64,000 nucleotides of DNA from Cerasibacillus sp036516575 (lineage in GTDB: Bacteria > Bacillota > Bacilli > Bacillales > Amphibacillaceae): assembly GCF_036516575.1 (NCBI RefSeq), contig NZ_DATBTY010000018.1, forward strand, positions 1 to 64,000, written 5' to 3'. This document shows, piece after piece, positions 18,139 to 26,908 of the stretch; the first letter of the stretch is position 1; every line of letters starts with the position of its first letter. The notes beneath the pieces are model-generated. The model made no database searches. It worked only from the letters and a program-made list of their open reading frames with translations, and was not told the DNA's origin. Made by a program: the position numbers and the translations under genes.

Positions 18139-18515
18139 GGAGTACAGAGCTACACTCCTTACCGTTGACGCTTTTCTCAGGAAACCACACGGAGTACAGA
18201 ACACCACTCCTCACCGTTGAAGCTTTTCTCAAGAAATCGTGCGGAGTACAGAGCTACACCCCTCACCGTTGACGCTTTTCTCAGGGAACCGTGCGGAGTA
18301 CAGAACACCACTCCTCACCGTTGACGCTTTTCTCAAGAAATCGTGCGGAGTACAGAACACCACTCCTCACAGTTGACGCTTTTCTCAGGAAACCATGCGG
18401 AGTACAGAGCCACACTCCTCACCGATGACGCTTTTCTCAAGAAACCATGCAGAGTACAGAGCCACACTCCTCACCGATGACGCTTTTCTCTAGAGACCAT
18501 GCGGAGTGAAGGATT
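18139..18515. repeat. Repeat family C: eight 52-bp units around GGAGTACAG
   Basis: GAGTACAG starts at 18140, 18192, 18244, 18296, 18348, 18400 and 18452, and GAGTGAAG at 18504, each exactly 52 bp apart. Each unit has GGAGT...ACTCC (a short dyad), TCACCGTTGACGC and TTTTCTC. The array lies between the converging Cof hydrolase and pepA genes. Frames that stay open across it are by-products of the repeat. Confidence 0.93.
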
Positions 18516-18622
18516 CTTTTCGCTGCGGTTTTTATTTTTTATCTTAATCGCATCGGATAGTGGGCCCCACTTGTTACAGAATTCAGATCCAATAAACCAC
18601 TACATAAACATAAATAATAAAG

Positions 18623-18660
18623 AGACCGAAACCAGTTATAATTGGCTTCGGTCTTCTAAT
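18623..18660 (-). terminator. Terminator of pepA
   Basis: AGACCGAA-CCA and TTGG-TTCGGTCT pair around a short AT loop, with T-rich sequence after the stem on the minus strand. Confidence 0.8.
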
Positions 18661-18675
18661 TTATAGCCCCTTTAA

Positions 18676-20046
18676 TTACTCAGACACGCGAACAGTAAAG
18701 TCTGCTAATAGTCGTGTACCGAATCCTGTAGCGGAGTTTGCGTAATATCCATTTTCTGTACTTTCCATAACACCGGCAATATCGACATGCGCCCATTTTG
18801 TATTTTCTGGAACGAAATGACGCAAGAATAATGCCGCAGTAATTGAGCCAGCTTCACCTTTGTTACTAATATTACAAATATCAGCATAAGAGCTTTTCAG
18901 ATAGCTTTCATAAGCATCAACGAGTGGCATTGGCCAGTTGAAATCACCGTTTTCATCACCAATATCCTTCATAAGATTCAGTAGTTCTTGTTCACCAAAT
19001 ACACCGGCCATTTTCGAGCCTAACGCAGCCCAAATCGCACCTGTTAATGTTGCAATATCAACGACATAATCCGCTTCTAATTCGCCCGCACGGATTAAAC
19101 CATCTGCTAAAATGAGGCGACCTTCTGCATCGGTATTACCAATTTGCACGGTTTTGCCATTTTTATATTTAATGACTTCACCTGGTAAAACGGACGATTG
19201 GTCAATGTTATTTTCAACCATTGGAATGAGTGCAACGACATTAACTTTTGCTTCTGATTCAGAAAGCAACTTCATCGCTCCAGAAACTGCAGCCGCTCCT
19301 CCCATATCCATCCGCATATCACTAAGATTTCGTGAGCCTTTCAAACTAATACCACCTGTATCAAAGGTCACACCTTTTCCTACGAGAGCCACTAACGGTT
19401 TAGAAGAATCACTACAATATTTTAATTCGACGAAACGCGGTTCATATTGACTCCCTTGCCCAACAGTTAAAACACCGTTCATTTCACGCTTTTCAAGTTC
19501 AGCTTTATCAAAAACAGTTACCTCAACAGCTGAGTCTTTAAATTCTTCTTGAAGACGTGTTGGAAATGTTTCTGGATTTAATACGTTTGACAACTCATTC
19601 ATTAAATCGCGAGCAAAAGCAGTCGCATCAGCACGAATCTCCCCCGCTTTAACAATTTCACTGCCGTCACCTTTAACTGATAGAGTAGGCTTAATAGTAT
19701 CTTTTTTAGATTGATATGTATTAAATGAATAGTTTCCTAGATTCCAACCTTCAACAAAAGCTGTTACCACTTGATCATCTGCTAAATCAACATATTCATT
19801 TAATACAGATTGCTCAACTTCTACTTCTGTTACCTTTTGTTTACCGAGATGACGTGCAATCGAACCGGCTGTCATACGCACATGTTCTGTCGTTTTTTTC
19901 TTTTCTTCGACTGATTTCAAAACAGCGACTACACCTTCAGAAAGTGTCACAGTTACATAATCTCCGGATTGTTTGGCAACATAATCTTTTAAGACAGCTT
20001 GCTCCTGAATCCGTTTATCCGTTTCCAAGATAATCTGAGCTTTCAT
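18676..20046 (-). CDS. pepA: Leucyl aminopeptidase (M17)
   Basis: This 456-aa cytosolic metalloaminopeptidase removes N-terminal residues from peptides. The catalytic Lys and metal ligands lie in LVGKGVTFDTGGISLK, and the signature NTDAEGRL is intact. KMAGVFG and the late GFGTRLL also fit. The N-terminal non-catalytic domain is shorter than in E. coli PepA, as in many firmicutes. GGGAGG precedes the ATG. It is monocistronic, facing repeat family C. No sign of DNA-binding extensions is seen. Confidence 0.92.
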   Translation of the reverse strand: MKAQIILETDKRIQEQAVLKDYVAKQSGDYVTVTLSEGVVAVLKSVEEKKKTTEHVRMTAGSIARHLGKQKVTEVEVEQSVLNEYVDLADDQVVTAFVEGWNLGNYSFNTYQSKKDTIKPTLSVKGDGSEIVKAGEIRADATAFARDLMNELSNVLNPETFPTRLQEEFKDSAVEVTVFDKAELEKREMNGVLTVGQGSQYEPRFVELKYCSDSSKPLVALVGKGVTFDTGGISLKGSRNLSDMRMDMGGAAAVSGAMKLLSESEAKVNVVALIPMVENNIDQSSVLPGEVIKYKNGKTVQIGNTDAEGRLILADGLIRAGELEADYVVDIATLTGAIWAALGSKMAGVFGEQELLNLMKDIGDENGDFNWPMPLVDAYESYLKSSYADICNISNKGEAGSITAALFLRHFVPENTKWAHVDIAGVMESTENGYYANSATGFGTRLLADFTVRVSE

Positions 20047-20265
20047 AGTAAATTCCTCCCCTAATATATAATTATATTCTAGTATATACTATTTCGCTTT
20101 CCGAATGAATAGATTTCTTCGTACTCATAAATTTTATTTCTTTGGCTACCATGATAATGTGCTACAATTATTGTTGTGAAAATAGTTGCAAAGTCTCCTT
20201 TTAACATTTAAAATAGCCTCTTGTAGTTCAAAAAAACACCATATGAAAAATAGGAGGGATGAAAG

Positions 20266-21102
20266 ATGGCGAAAATAGTCAGAGATGTGGCACTAGTCAT
20301 CATTGGTTCATTCATATTTGCTTTCGGGATTAATTATTTCGCAATTCCAAACCGCTTGTCCGAAGGTGGTGTCATTGGGATTACGATGATTACATATTAC
20401 TTATTTGCATGGTCACCAGGAATTGTAAATTTTGTATTGAATGCATCGCTCTTGGCAGTTGGTTATAAGTATTTTACGAAACGAACCATGTTTTACACGA
20501 TTATTTCGATCATATTTTCATCACTATTCCTCCATTTTACAGTTGATATTGGAAAAGGAATTAATGATGATACATTATTAGCAGCTTTATTTGCTGGGTT
20601 GACTGTCGGACTTGGTCTTGGCTTGATTTTCCGAGCTGGGGGGACATCTGGTGGCTCTGCGATATTAGCCCAATTAGGGAATCAACTTCTTGGCTGGAGT
20701 GTCGGTAAAGGAATGTTGATTATTGATGTGTTGGTCATATTCGCTTCAGCATTTATTATTGGACAGGAAAAAGCGATGTACACTTTAGTATCAGTCTATG
20801 TTGGTGCCAAAATTATCGATATTGTCATTGAAGGTGCCAATATTCGCGTCGCCGTCTTAATTATTTCCTCGCAACCTGAACAAATATTAACAGAAGTGAC
20901 AAATAAAATGGCCCGTGGACTCACCGTTTTAGAAGGACGTGGTGGCTACACAAAAACAAATAAAGAAGTTCTTTACATCGTTATTAATAAACAAGAAATT
21001 GTCCAATTGAAAAAAATAATTGAAGAAATTGATCCGAATGCTTATATTACGACCCATAATGTTCAAGAAATTGGACGTGCAGGGTATAAAGGAGCAAAAT
21101 AA
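20266..21102 (+). CDS. YitT-family membrane protein (DUF161 + DUF2179)
   Basis: This 278-aa protein has about five hydrophobic segments in residues 1-190 with the family motif GGTSGGSAILAQL, and a soluble C-terminal DUF2179 domain (about 200-275) containing GRGGYTKTNKEVLY. The function of the family is unknown; transport has been proposed for some paralogues. TAGGAGGGATGAAAG precedes the ATG. It converges on a HAD-IB phosphatase gene with a shared, unusually long terminator hairpin. Confidence 0.9.
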   Translation: MAKIVRDVALVIIGSFIFAFGINYFAIPNRLSEGGVIGITMITYYLFAWSPGIVNFVLNASLLAVGYKYFTKRTMFYTIISIIFSSLFLHFTVDIGKGINDDTLLAALFAGLTVGLGLGLIFRAGGTSGGSAILAQLGNQLLGWSVGKGMLIIDVLVIFASAFIIGQEKAMYTLVSVYVGAKIIDIVIEGANIRVAVLIISSQPEQILTEVTNKMARGLTVLEGRGGYTKTNKEVLYIVINKQEIVQLKKIIEEIDPNAYITTHNVQEIGRAGYKGAK

Positions 21103-21179
21103 AAAAACCCGCCTATGATCTAACTGTTCCCCTCTGGAAAGAGAGGCGAACGGTCAGCATCATGCGGGAATTTTTTTTA
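21102..21179. terminator. Long shared terminator hairpin
   Basis: CCCGC-ATGAT (from 21110) pairs with ATCAT-GCGGG (to 21169), and an inner GTTC-CCTCT / AGAGG-GAAC stem closes on GGAA. T8 follows on the plus strand and a T-run on the minus strand. Confidence 0.85.
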
Positions 21180-21845
21180 AGCAATAATGGGCCATTTTTT
21201 ACGTTGTGCTACTTTTTCAAGATCTGATTTTGGATTAACAACGACTGGATAGTTAGCATATTCGAATAATGGTAAATCACTCTTACTATCAGCATAGGCC
21301 CAAACTGTATCATCTGCTAATAAGCCCTGGCGCTTTTTGTGATAAATCCATTCTCTTACTTTCCTTACTTTTTCATCGCCATTAACAATCGTTCCTATTT
21401 CACCTGTACAGATACCGTTCGGATAATATCCTAGTTCTGTTCCAATTATCTCTACATCTAGGCCGATTTTTTTTACAAACGCTTTTAAAAATGGCCGTAG
21501 CGCTCCAGAAAGGATAACGACATGATCACCTTTTTGTTGATGTTCACGAACTAGGTTAACTAATTCATAATGGATATCTTTTTCACCAATGTCAACTAAT
21601 TTTTCAAAAAAGTGGTCCAATTCTGCTTCTGTTTTTCCTCTAAACGTTCTCGCAAAGCCTTTAAAGAATTGATGTCGAAACGCATTCATTCCTTTTGTTG
21701 CCCCTAATGCTAGAGCCATGGTTAAATGACGATAAACAGTTGTCCATTCTCTGTACGTAAATTCTTTCTGACCAGCTGCAAACATAACATTAAACGAATT
21801 TCCTTGAAATAAAGTTCCATCAAAATCTACGGTTACGACAGCCAT
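21177..21845 (-). CDS. HAD-IB family hydrolase (phosphoserine-phosphatase-like)
   Basis: This 222-aa protein has the HAD-IB motifs: DFDGTLFQG at the N terminus, ILSGALRPF (motif II) near residue 118, and YADSKSDLPLFE (motif IV) near residue 190. Members dephosphorylate serine-phosphate, polyols or lysophospholipids. The start follows AAAGGAGTGG. It is monocistronic. A B. subtilis counterpart is not certain, so no substrate is assigned. Confidence 0.85.
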   Translation of the reverse strand: MAVVTVDFDGTLFQGNSFNVMFAAGQKEFTYREWTTVYRHLTMALALGATKGMNAFRHQFFKGFARTFRGKTEAELDHFFEKLVDIGEKDIHYELVNLVREHQQKGDHVVILSGALRPFLKAFVKKIGLDVEIIGTELGYYPNGICTGEIGTIVNGDEKVRKVREWIYHKKRQGLLADDTVWAYADSKSDLPLFEYANYPVVVNPKSDLEKVAQRKKWPIIA

Positions 21846-21955
21846 TATGCCACTCCTTTAACATCCGTTATCTTGTATTATAAACCATGCTAACAATTTT
21901 ATTACCGAACTGCAATAATAAGAGTTCGTTATATTCTGAAATGTACTTTTTAAAG

Positions 21956-21983
21956 AAAAAAGGGATGCACATCAGTACATCCC
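21956..21983 (-). terminator. Terminator of ctaB
   Basis: GGGATGTAC / GCATCCC stem followed by T-run on the minus strand, just after the ctaB stop. Confidence 0.75.
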
Positions 21984-21990
21984 ATAAGCT

Positions 21991-22914
21991 CTAATCAATT
22001 AGAGCAATAACCGTCATCATCGCAAAAATAACCGTCAAATATTGTAAAGATGAACGAAACATGATATTCGCCCATTTCATATCGTCCTTCATATAAAATC
22101 CTCTGAATGCAAGAAGTAACCACCATATATTTAACACCGTTGCTACAATAACAAATGGCATTCCAAGAGAAGTTAAGAAAAATGGAATAGGTAATAAGGT
22201 GATAATCCAAACAACCATTTGTCTTTTAGTCACTTCAAACCCAGCAACAACGGGAAGCATTGGTACACCAGCGGCTTTATAATCCTCATAACGTCGCATA
22301 GCGATGGCGAATGTATGTGGAATCTGCCAAATAAATAATAAAATGAATAGCATTATCGGTACAATATGATAGACCGAAGTCACAGCTGCCCAGCCAATGA
22401 GCGGTGTCACTGCTCCAGATACACTTCCAATGATCGTATTCAGTGTATAGCGGCGTTTTGTCCAAAATGTATATAAAACAACGTACGTAAACCAACCGAT
22501 AAATGCATACAATACAGCAGACCAAGTTGTAAACAGAAGGAAACTAAAACCAATCAATGTCGCAATAATTCCCATCATTAGAACTGTCCTTAATGAAAAA
22601 TGACCGGTGACAGTTGGACGGGCTTTCGTACGTTTCATATGTTTATCAAGGTCGACTTCATACCAATTATTTAAAATAAGAGCTCCAGCTATAATAAAGA
22701 AGCTACCGACCAAAGTGAAAACAAGTGAAGAGATATGATTAGAGAGGGCTTCTTCCGTAAAATAAAGCGCTAGTACATAGCCTGTCAGAACAGGCATCAC
22801 ATTAATAATTAATACAACAAATTTAAGGAGTGATTTAAGATCTTGTAAAAATGAACGCGCTTTTGATTGTTTCAATGACTGTTCATGATGCGATGTTTGA
22901 TTTAACTGATTCAT
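21991..22914 (-). CDS. ctaB: Protoheme IX farnesyltransferase (heme O synthase)
   Basis: This 307-aa UbiA-family membrane enzyme transfers farnesyl to heme b, making heme O for terminal oxidases. The first Asp motif is NNWYEVDLDKHMKRTKARP (about residues 81-99) and the second lies in RRYEDYKAAGVPMLP (about 205-220). Several hydrophobic segments follow. GGAGGG precedes the ATG. It stands alone: ctaA and the cytochrome aa3/caa3 genes that usually adjoin it in Bacillus are not in the window. Confidence 0.93.
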   Translation of the reverse strand: MNQLNQTSHHEQSLKQSKARSFLQDLKSLLKFVVLIINVMPVLTGYVLALYFTEEALSNHISSLVFTLVGSFFIIAGALILNNWYEVDLDKHMKRTKARPTVTGHFSLRTVLMMGIIATLIGFSFLLFTTWSAVLYAFIGWFTYVVLYTFWTKRRYTLNTIIGSVSGAVTPLIGWAAVTSVYHIVPIMLFILLFIWQIPHTFAIAMRRYEDYKAAGVPMLPVVAGFEVTKRQMVVWIITLLPIPFFLTSLGMPFVIVATVLNIWWLLLAFRGFYMKDDMKWANIMFRSSLQYLTVIFAMMTVIALID

Positions 22915-23102
22915 CTGTAATCCCTCCCCACTGTAAAATTAGACAGATATACATTATCTTATCACGAAACAATCCTTGATTCTAGCAATTGGCTATAAAC
23001 CATACCGAAGATAAGGTAGATTTAGTCCAAATGGCGTTTTTACTCCACCTGACCCTTAATTTGCACTTATGTCGTACAGAACTTACTAATGTCGATGTTG
23101 AC

Positions 23103-23274
23103 ACAGGACGTGCAAATGCTTTTCGGTGGGACGAGTAACCGCAGTCCCAGGCGTTGCGACAGGACGTCGCGTATTTAGCCTGCGCAGCATAGGACGTGCA
23201 AATGCAAACGCTTTTCGGTGGGACGAGTAACCACAGTCCCAGGCGTTGCGACAGGACGTCGCGTATTTAGCCTG
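23103..23274. repeat. Two 80-86 bp direct repeats
   Basis: AGGACGTGCAAATGC begins at 23103 and 23189 (86 bp apart). Both copies continue through TTTTCGGTGGGACGAGTAAC, CAGTCCCAGGCGTTGCGAC and GTCGCGTATTTAGCCTGC. The second has a 6-bp insertion. GCGAC-N5-GTCGC makes a small hairpin in each. The repeat lies between the divergent ctaB and SRPBCC genes and is GC-rich relative to its surroundings. Confidence 0.85.
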
Positions 23275-23412
23275 CCTTCCCCTGTCTTCGGGAATTTTAG
23301 TAACATCGCGAAGATATTTCCTAGGCAATATTACCGGTCTAAAATTGTGCCATCACTCATATATTAACAACTGGTCGTTCAATTTTTTATTAATCTTTAG
23401 GAGGAACATCAC

Positions 23413-23871
23413 ATGACTGTCACTGATTATCAACTGACTCTCGATTTACCGCTTCAAAATGTCTGGACTTTTCTTGACGATTTTAATAACTGGGCGAGTT
23501 TTGTGGATGGATACATAAATCATCGCGAGATTAATCCATTACAATCTATTTGGACTTTTAAAGGCGAATTTGGCTTAATTGAAAAATCCATACGGCTTAG
23601 AGTTGATCGAGTTAAAACAACCCACCCGTATCATATGCTCGTACACTTTTCTAGCCTACAAAATAAATTGTCAGGAGAGGCTTGCCTACATGCGAATGAT
23701 TTCGGTAACAATGAAACAAAAATTGATGCCACCATTAAGCTTAAAGTAAAAGGTATGCCTGGCCCTTTGATTCGTCCGATTGTCAAAAATATGTTGCCTA
23801 AAATGCTTAATCAACTAGGTAAGCGTATCAAAACAGAAATATTAAGAAAACAACCTGCACTCATTATGTAA
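23413..23871 (+). CDS. SRPBCC (START-like) family protein, CoxG-like
   Basis: This 152-aa protein has the SRPBCC/Bet v1-like profile: YQLTLDLPLQNVWTFLDDFNNWASFVDGY at the N terminus, alternating beta strands, and a C-terminal helix with KGMPGPLIRPIVKNMLPKM. CoxG-like proteins bind hydrophobic ligands or act in membrane-associated complexes. No carbon monoxide dehydrogenase genes are nearby, so the CoxG name marks only the fold. GGAGGAAC precedes the ATG. It is a single gene. Confidence 0.75.
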   Translation: MTVTDYQLTLDLPLQNVWTFLDDFNNWASFVDGYINHREINPLQSIWTFKGEFGLIEKSIRLRVDRVKTTHPYHMLVHFSSLQNKLSGEACLHANDFGNNETKIDATIKLKVKGMPGPLIRPIVKNMLPKMLNQLGKRIKTEILRKQPALIM

Positions 23872-24040
23872 TCGTTCGGATTATTTAACGTAAATTGGAA
23901 AAACAACCCATTTGTATCCGTTTTCTATCATTTACATGTAAAAAAAATCCTTATAAATTGAACGATATTATTAAAAATGTTATTATTGTTCGTATGCAAA
24001 ACAGTTTGAACAGCGCGTTAAACAGATTGGAGTTAATACG

Positions 24041-24574
24041 ATGGAAACATATGAAATAACAATAGCAGGAATAACACGACAACTACCGATAGTTAAAGTG
24101 AAAGAAGATTTACAGATTGCGAGTTTCGTTATTTTAGGAGATGCTGAAATGACGACAGCTGCCGCAAAATTATTAAGCGAACAACTTCCCGAAGTTGACT
24201 TGCTCGTTACTGCTGAAGCAAAAGGGATTCCATTAGTTCATGAACTTGCAAAACAGTTAAATATGCCTCGCTATATTGTTGCAAGAAAAAGCGTTAAAGC
24301 ATATATGCAACAGCCTTTCATTAGTGAAGTGACATCAATGACAACCCAAAGTAAACAACTGCTTTGCCTTGGAACAGATGATGTCACCCACATTAAAGGC
24401 AAACGAATTGCCCTGATTGATGATGTCATCAGTACAGGAGATTCCATTCGTGCTTTGGAAGATCTTGTAGAAAAAGCTGGTGGAAAAATTACTGCAAAAG
24501 CGGCTATTTTAGCGGAAGGCGACGCGGCTAATCGAAATGATATTATTTATTTAGAGAAATTACCACTCTTTTAA
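24041..24574 (+). CDS. Phosphoribosyltransferase family protein
   Basis: This 177-aa type I phosphoribosyltransferase has the PRPP loop RIALIDDVISTGDSIRALEDL at residues 127-147, and TAEAKGIPLVHELAKQL near 66 supplies the pyrophosphate loop. It resembles adenine/xanthine phosphoribosyltransferase-like proteins but lacks the clear N terminus of Apt or Xpt. It probably salvages a purine. TTGGAGTTAATACG precedes the ATG. It is monocistronic with a strong terminator. A CGAAC-like motif upstream is too weak to call a PurR box. Confidence 0.75.
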   Translation: METYEITIAGITRQLPIVKVKEDLQIASFVILGDAEMTTAAAKLLSEQLPEVDLLVTAEAKGIPLVHELAKQLNMPRYIVARKSVKAYMQQPFISEVTSMTTQSKQLLCLGTDDVTHIKGKRIALIDDVISTGDSIRALEDLVEKAGGKITAKAAILAEGDAANRNDIIYLEKLPLF

Positions 24575-24581
24575 ATGAAAC

Positions 24582-24617
24582 GGGTCATCCTTTTATATAT
24601 AATAGGATGACCCTTAA
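24582..24617 (+). terminator. Terminator after the phosphoribosyltransferase gene
   Basis: GGGTCATCCT (24582-24591) and AGGATGACCC (24604-24613) form a perfect 10-bp stem, with a weak T-run. Confidence 0.8.
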
Positions 24618-24678
24618 TAGATTAAAGGGACGATCTGATTTCGCCTGTTCCTAGGAGACTCATCAACTCTAATTCTCT

Positions 24679-25021
24679 TTATCTATTACGATTAAGCTGT
24701 TTGATCATGTCAATCCTTTCCCTTGTTTGTTGCCAATTGATAGAAAACAACAACCAATTTTCGCCAATTCGCTCTACATTTAAGATGATATTTTCTTTAC
24801 TCAGCGGAGGCAATTTTGTTTTATGTATGATGTTGTTCTTCCCCTATATCTTCTAGTAAAATAATCGCGTCTTTCCCTTCAAATCGATCAATATGCCCAC
24901 TATATTGTTCACATTGGCTAAATAATGGTGTCTTATGTTGCGGAAAATAAGTCAATGTTTTTACATATGGATTTAGTAAAAAAGAGGTCACTCCAATTAT
25001 TACAGCGAATTTTTCTAGCAA
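24679..25021 (-). pseudogene. Frameshifted DUF3006 gene
   Basis: Reading leftwards, the frame ending near 24821 contains GHIDRFEGKDAIILLEDIGE, the hallmark start of DUF3006 proteins. It stops early, but the next frame continues with HKTKLPPLSKENIILNVERI and WLLFSINWQQ and ends at 24679. The switch point is a C4 run at 24841-24844; removing one base restores a full DUF3006 domain. The upstream part up to TTG 25021 has no ribosome site and is not typical of the family, so the start may be decayed too. An intact paralogue lies at 26513-26770. A sequencing error in the homopolymer is an alternative. Confidence 0.65.
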
Positions 25022-25236
25022 GAAACATGGACTCCTTCCTCATGTTTTCTTTATTATCGGTTATTTTTCTTTTACGTGCATACAAGCATAATAAATATAT
25101 ACGTAGTTACGCCATGATAAAATATGTTTTTCCTCTAGTTAAAGTCGCATTTTTCTATCTGACTAACACTTAATCAGTTGATTTTACATCTAATTTGTGT
25201 AAATTAATGATAGACAATAGATTTGGGGGAATAAGT

Positions 25237-26499
25237 TTGAAACGCTATTTAGCATTATTAATCACCATGATACTCTTCATGACAGGGTGTCAATTACAAG
25301 TAAATGATTCACTAGAATCAAAAGAAAAAACTGGTGCAATAGAAACCACCACAAATGACGAACAGACTTCTACTTCAGAAACAAAATCAAAGTCAGCACC
25401 GAAAGAAGAGAAGAAAGAAAACATACAAAAAGAAAAGAAGCAAACTAAAACAAGTCATAAACAGCCTAACTCAACATTGACGATTCACTATATTGATGTC
25501 GGACAAGCAGATGCGACATTGTTTACATATGACAATCACGCCATTTTATTTGATACAGGTGATTGGAAACGGAGTGATACCGTTGAATATTTAGAACGAA
25601 TTGGCGTGACGGGGCTTGATTTAATCATTATTAGTCACCCGGATGCAGACCATATTGGGCAATTACCAGAAATAATCAATTCATTTAATGTTGACGAAGT
25701 GTGGATGTCCGGTAATGAAAGCTCGTCACAAGTTTTCCAACGGTCAATTGAAGGAATATTAGCAAACGATATTAACTATCATGAACCACGAACAGGTGAA
25801 TCGTTTACAATCGGGGCACTTGAGGTGGAGGTCGTTCATCCACAAACAATATCTGGTCATGTGAATGAAGAATCATTATCTGTACACTTTACTTATGGCG
25901 AACATCAATTTTTATTTACAGGTGATGCTGACACACAAGCTGAAACACAAATGCTTCATACGAATCAAAACTTAAAAGCAAATGTATTACATATCGGTCA
26001 TCATGGATCAAACACATCAAGTGGACAATCATTTCTCGATTCAGTTCAACCTGAGATTGCCATTATCAGTGTTGGTGAGAACAATTCTTATGGGCATCCT
26101 CATCCAGATATTTTGAACCGATTGGAGAACTCTGGGATTCAGATATATCGAACCGATCTTAATGGCACCATCCAGTTAACGACAGATGGAAAAAACTATT
26201 CAATAAAAACAGTGAAAACAATCAGTGCGAAAAAAGAACAACAGAAACAGCCGAATCTATCACCAAAGAAGAAAAAAGCAAAGCCGGCTGCGAATAAGTC
26301 CACAACCAAAAACTGTATTAACCTTAATAAAGCTTCAGTTGAAGAGTTACAAAACATCACTCATATCGGGCCAGACCGAGCAGAACAAATCACTAAATTA
26401 CGCCCATTCTCATCTGTTGAAGAACTATCGAGAGTCAAAGGCATTGGACCAGCCCGAATCAAAGATATTAAAGATGAAGGCTTAGCTTGTACAAAATAA
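25237..26499 (+). CDS. Lipoprotein with ComEC-like metallo-beta-lactamase domain and C-terminal HhH domain
   Basis: This 420-aa protein begins with a lipoprotein signal (lipobox FMTGC, Cys18), so it is exported and lipid-anchored. A charged linker (22-78) leads to an MBL domain resembling the ComEC/Rec2 C-terminal part: HYIDVGQADATLF, then HPDADH with H134, D136, D138 and H139, TGDAD and HIGHHGSNTSS. The C terminus (about 360-415) is a ComEA-like helix-hairpin-helix pair, INLNKASVEELQNITHIGP and ELSRVKGIGPARIKDI. The TTG start at 25237 follows GGGGGAATAAG. It is probably a surface metal-dependent nuclease or nucleotide hydrolase that binds DNA; the function is inference. It is followed by its usual DUF3006 companion. 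Confidence 0.85.
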   Translation: MKRYLALLITMILFMTGCQLQVNDSLESKEKTGAIETTTNDEQTSTSETKSKSAPKEEKKENIQKEKKQTKTSHKQPNSTLTIHYIDVGQADATLFTYDNHAILFDTGDWKRSDTVEYLERIGVTGLDLIIISHPDADHIGQLPEIINSFNVDEVWMSGNESSSQVFQRSIEGILANDINYHEPRTGESFTIGALEVEVVHPQTISGHVNEESLSVHFTYGEHQFLFTGDADTQAETQMLHTNQNLKANVLHIGHHGSNTSSGQSFLDSVQPEIAIISVGENNSYGHPHPDILNRLENSGIQIYRTDLNGTIQLTTDGKNYSIKTVKTISAKKEQQKQPNLSPKKKKAKPAANKSTTKNCINLNKASVEELQNITHIGPDRAEQITKLRPFSSVEELSRVKGIGPARIKDIKDEGLACTK

Positions 26500-26512
26500 G
26501 GAGGACTTGCTA

Positions 26513-26770
26513 ATGAAAGGAATTCTTGATCGTTTTGAAGGAAACTTAGCAGTTATTTTAGTTGAAGCGGCAAAAGAAGAATTCACCGTACCAAAACACA
26601 AGTTACCACCTGGAAGTCAAGTGGACACATATTTCGAATTAAAAAAAGACGGACAATCCTATCAAATTATCAAGATTGCTGAATCAAAAACGAAAGTAGA
26701 AAAACAAAAAACGAGCGACTTAATGGCAAAATTACGCGCTCGTAAAACCGGAAGTAAGTATAAAAAATAA
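26513..26770 (+). CDS. DUF3006 domain-containing protein
   Basis: This 85-aa protein starts MKGILDRFEGNLAVILVE, the defining DUF3006 opening, continues with VPKHKLPPGSQVD and ends in a basic tail (RARKTGSKYKK). The family often follows ComEC-like MBL genes, as here, 13 bp after the stop and behind AGGAGG. The biochemical role is unknown. The basic tail might favour nucleic acid or wall polymer contact, but that is a guess. A broken paralogue lies on the other side of the MBL gene. Confidence 0.85.
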   Translation: MKGILDRFEGNLAVILVEAAKEEFTVPKHKLPPGSQVDTYFELKKDGQSYQIIKIAESKTKVEKQKTSDLMAKLRARKTGSKYKK

Positions 26771-26814
26771 CTTACTATTGTCCTTACTTCAGTGATGTTT
26801 AGTGGGTAGTAAGG

Positions 26815-26885
26815 CTTACGGGTACTTCACATCAGATTTCGAGACTGTTGTACCCGTAGCACGCACCTTACAGGTATTTCACACC
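26815..26885. repeat. Repeat family E: two 52-bp-spaced units
   Basis: CTTACGGGTACTTCACA at 26815 and CTTACAGGTATTTCACA at 26867 are 52 bp apart. GGGTAC and GTACCC inside the first unit (26820 and 26851) also form a dyad. The copies lie between the converging DUF3006 and DUF4430 genes. Confidence 0.6.
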
Positions 26886-26908
26886 CTGGACTACGCCACG
26901 CTTGTCGT

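Noticed and set aside
18030..18272. Plus-strand frame of 80 codons at the edge of repeat family C.
   Set aside because: It runs into the repeat, has no ribosome site and no family resemblance.
23086..23328. Minus-strand frame of 80 codons over the 86-bp duplication.
   Set aside because: Its protein is just the duplicated DNA read twice; no start signal.
23962..23998. PurR box before the phosphoribosyltransferase gene.
   Set aside because: GAAC and GTTC arms are present but fit the PurR consensus poorly and with the wrong flanks.
24925..25173. Plus-strand frame of 82 codons before the MBL lipoprotein gene.
   Set aside because: No ribosome site, and the opposite strand carries the DUF3006 remnant that explains the open frame.
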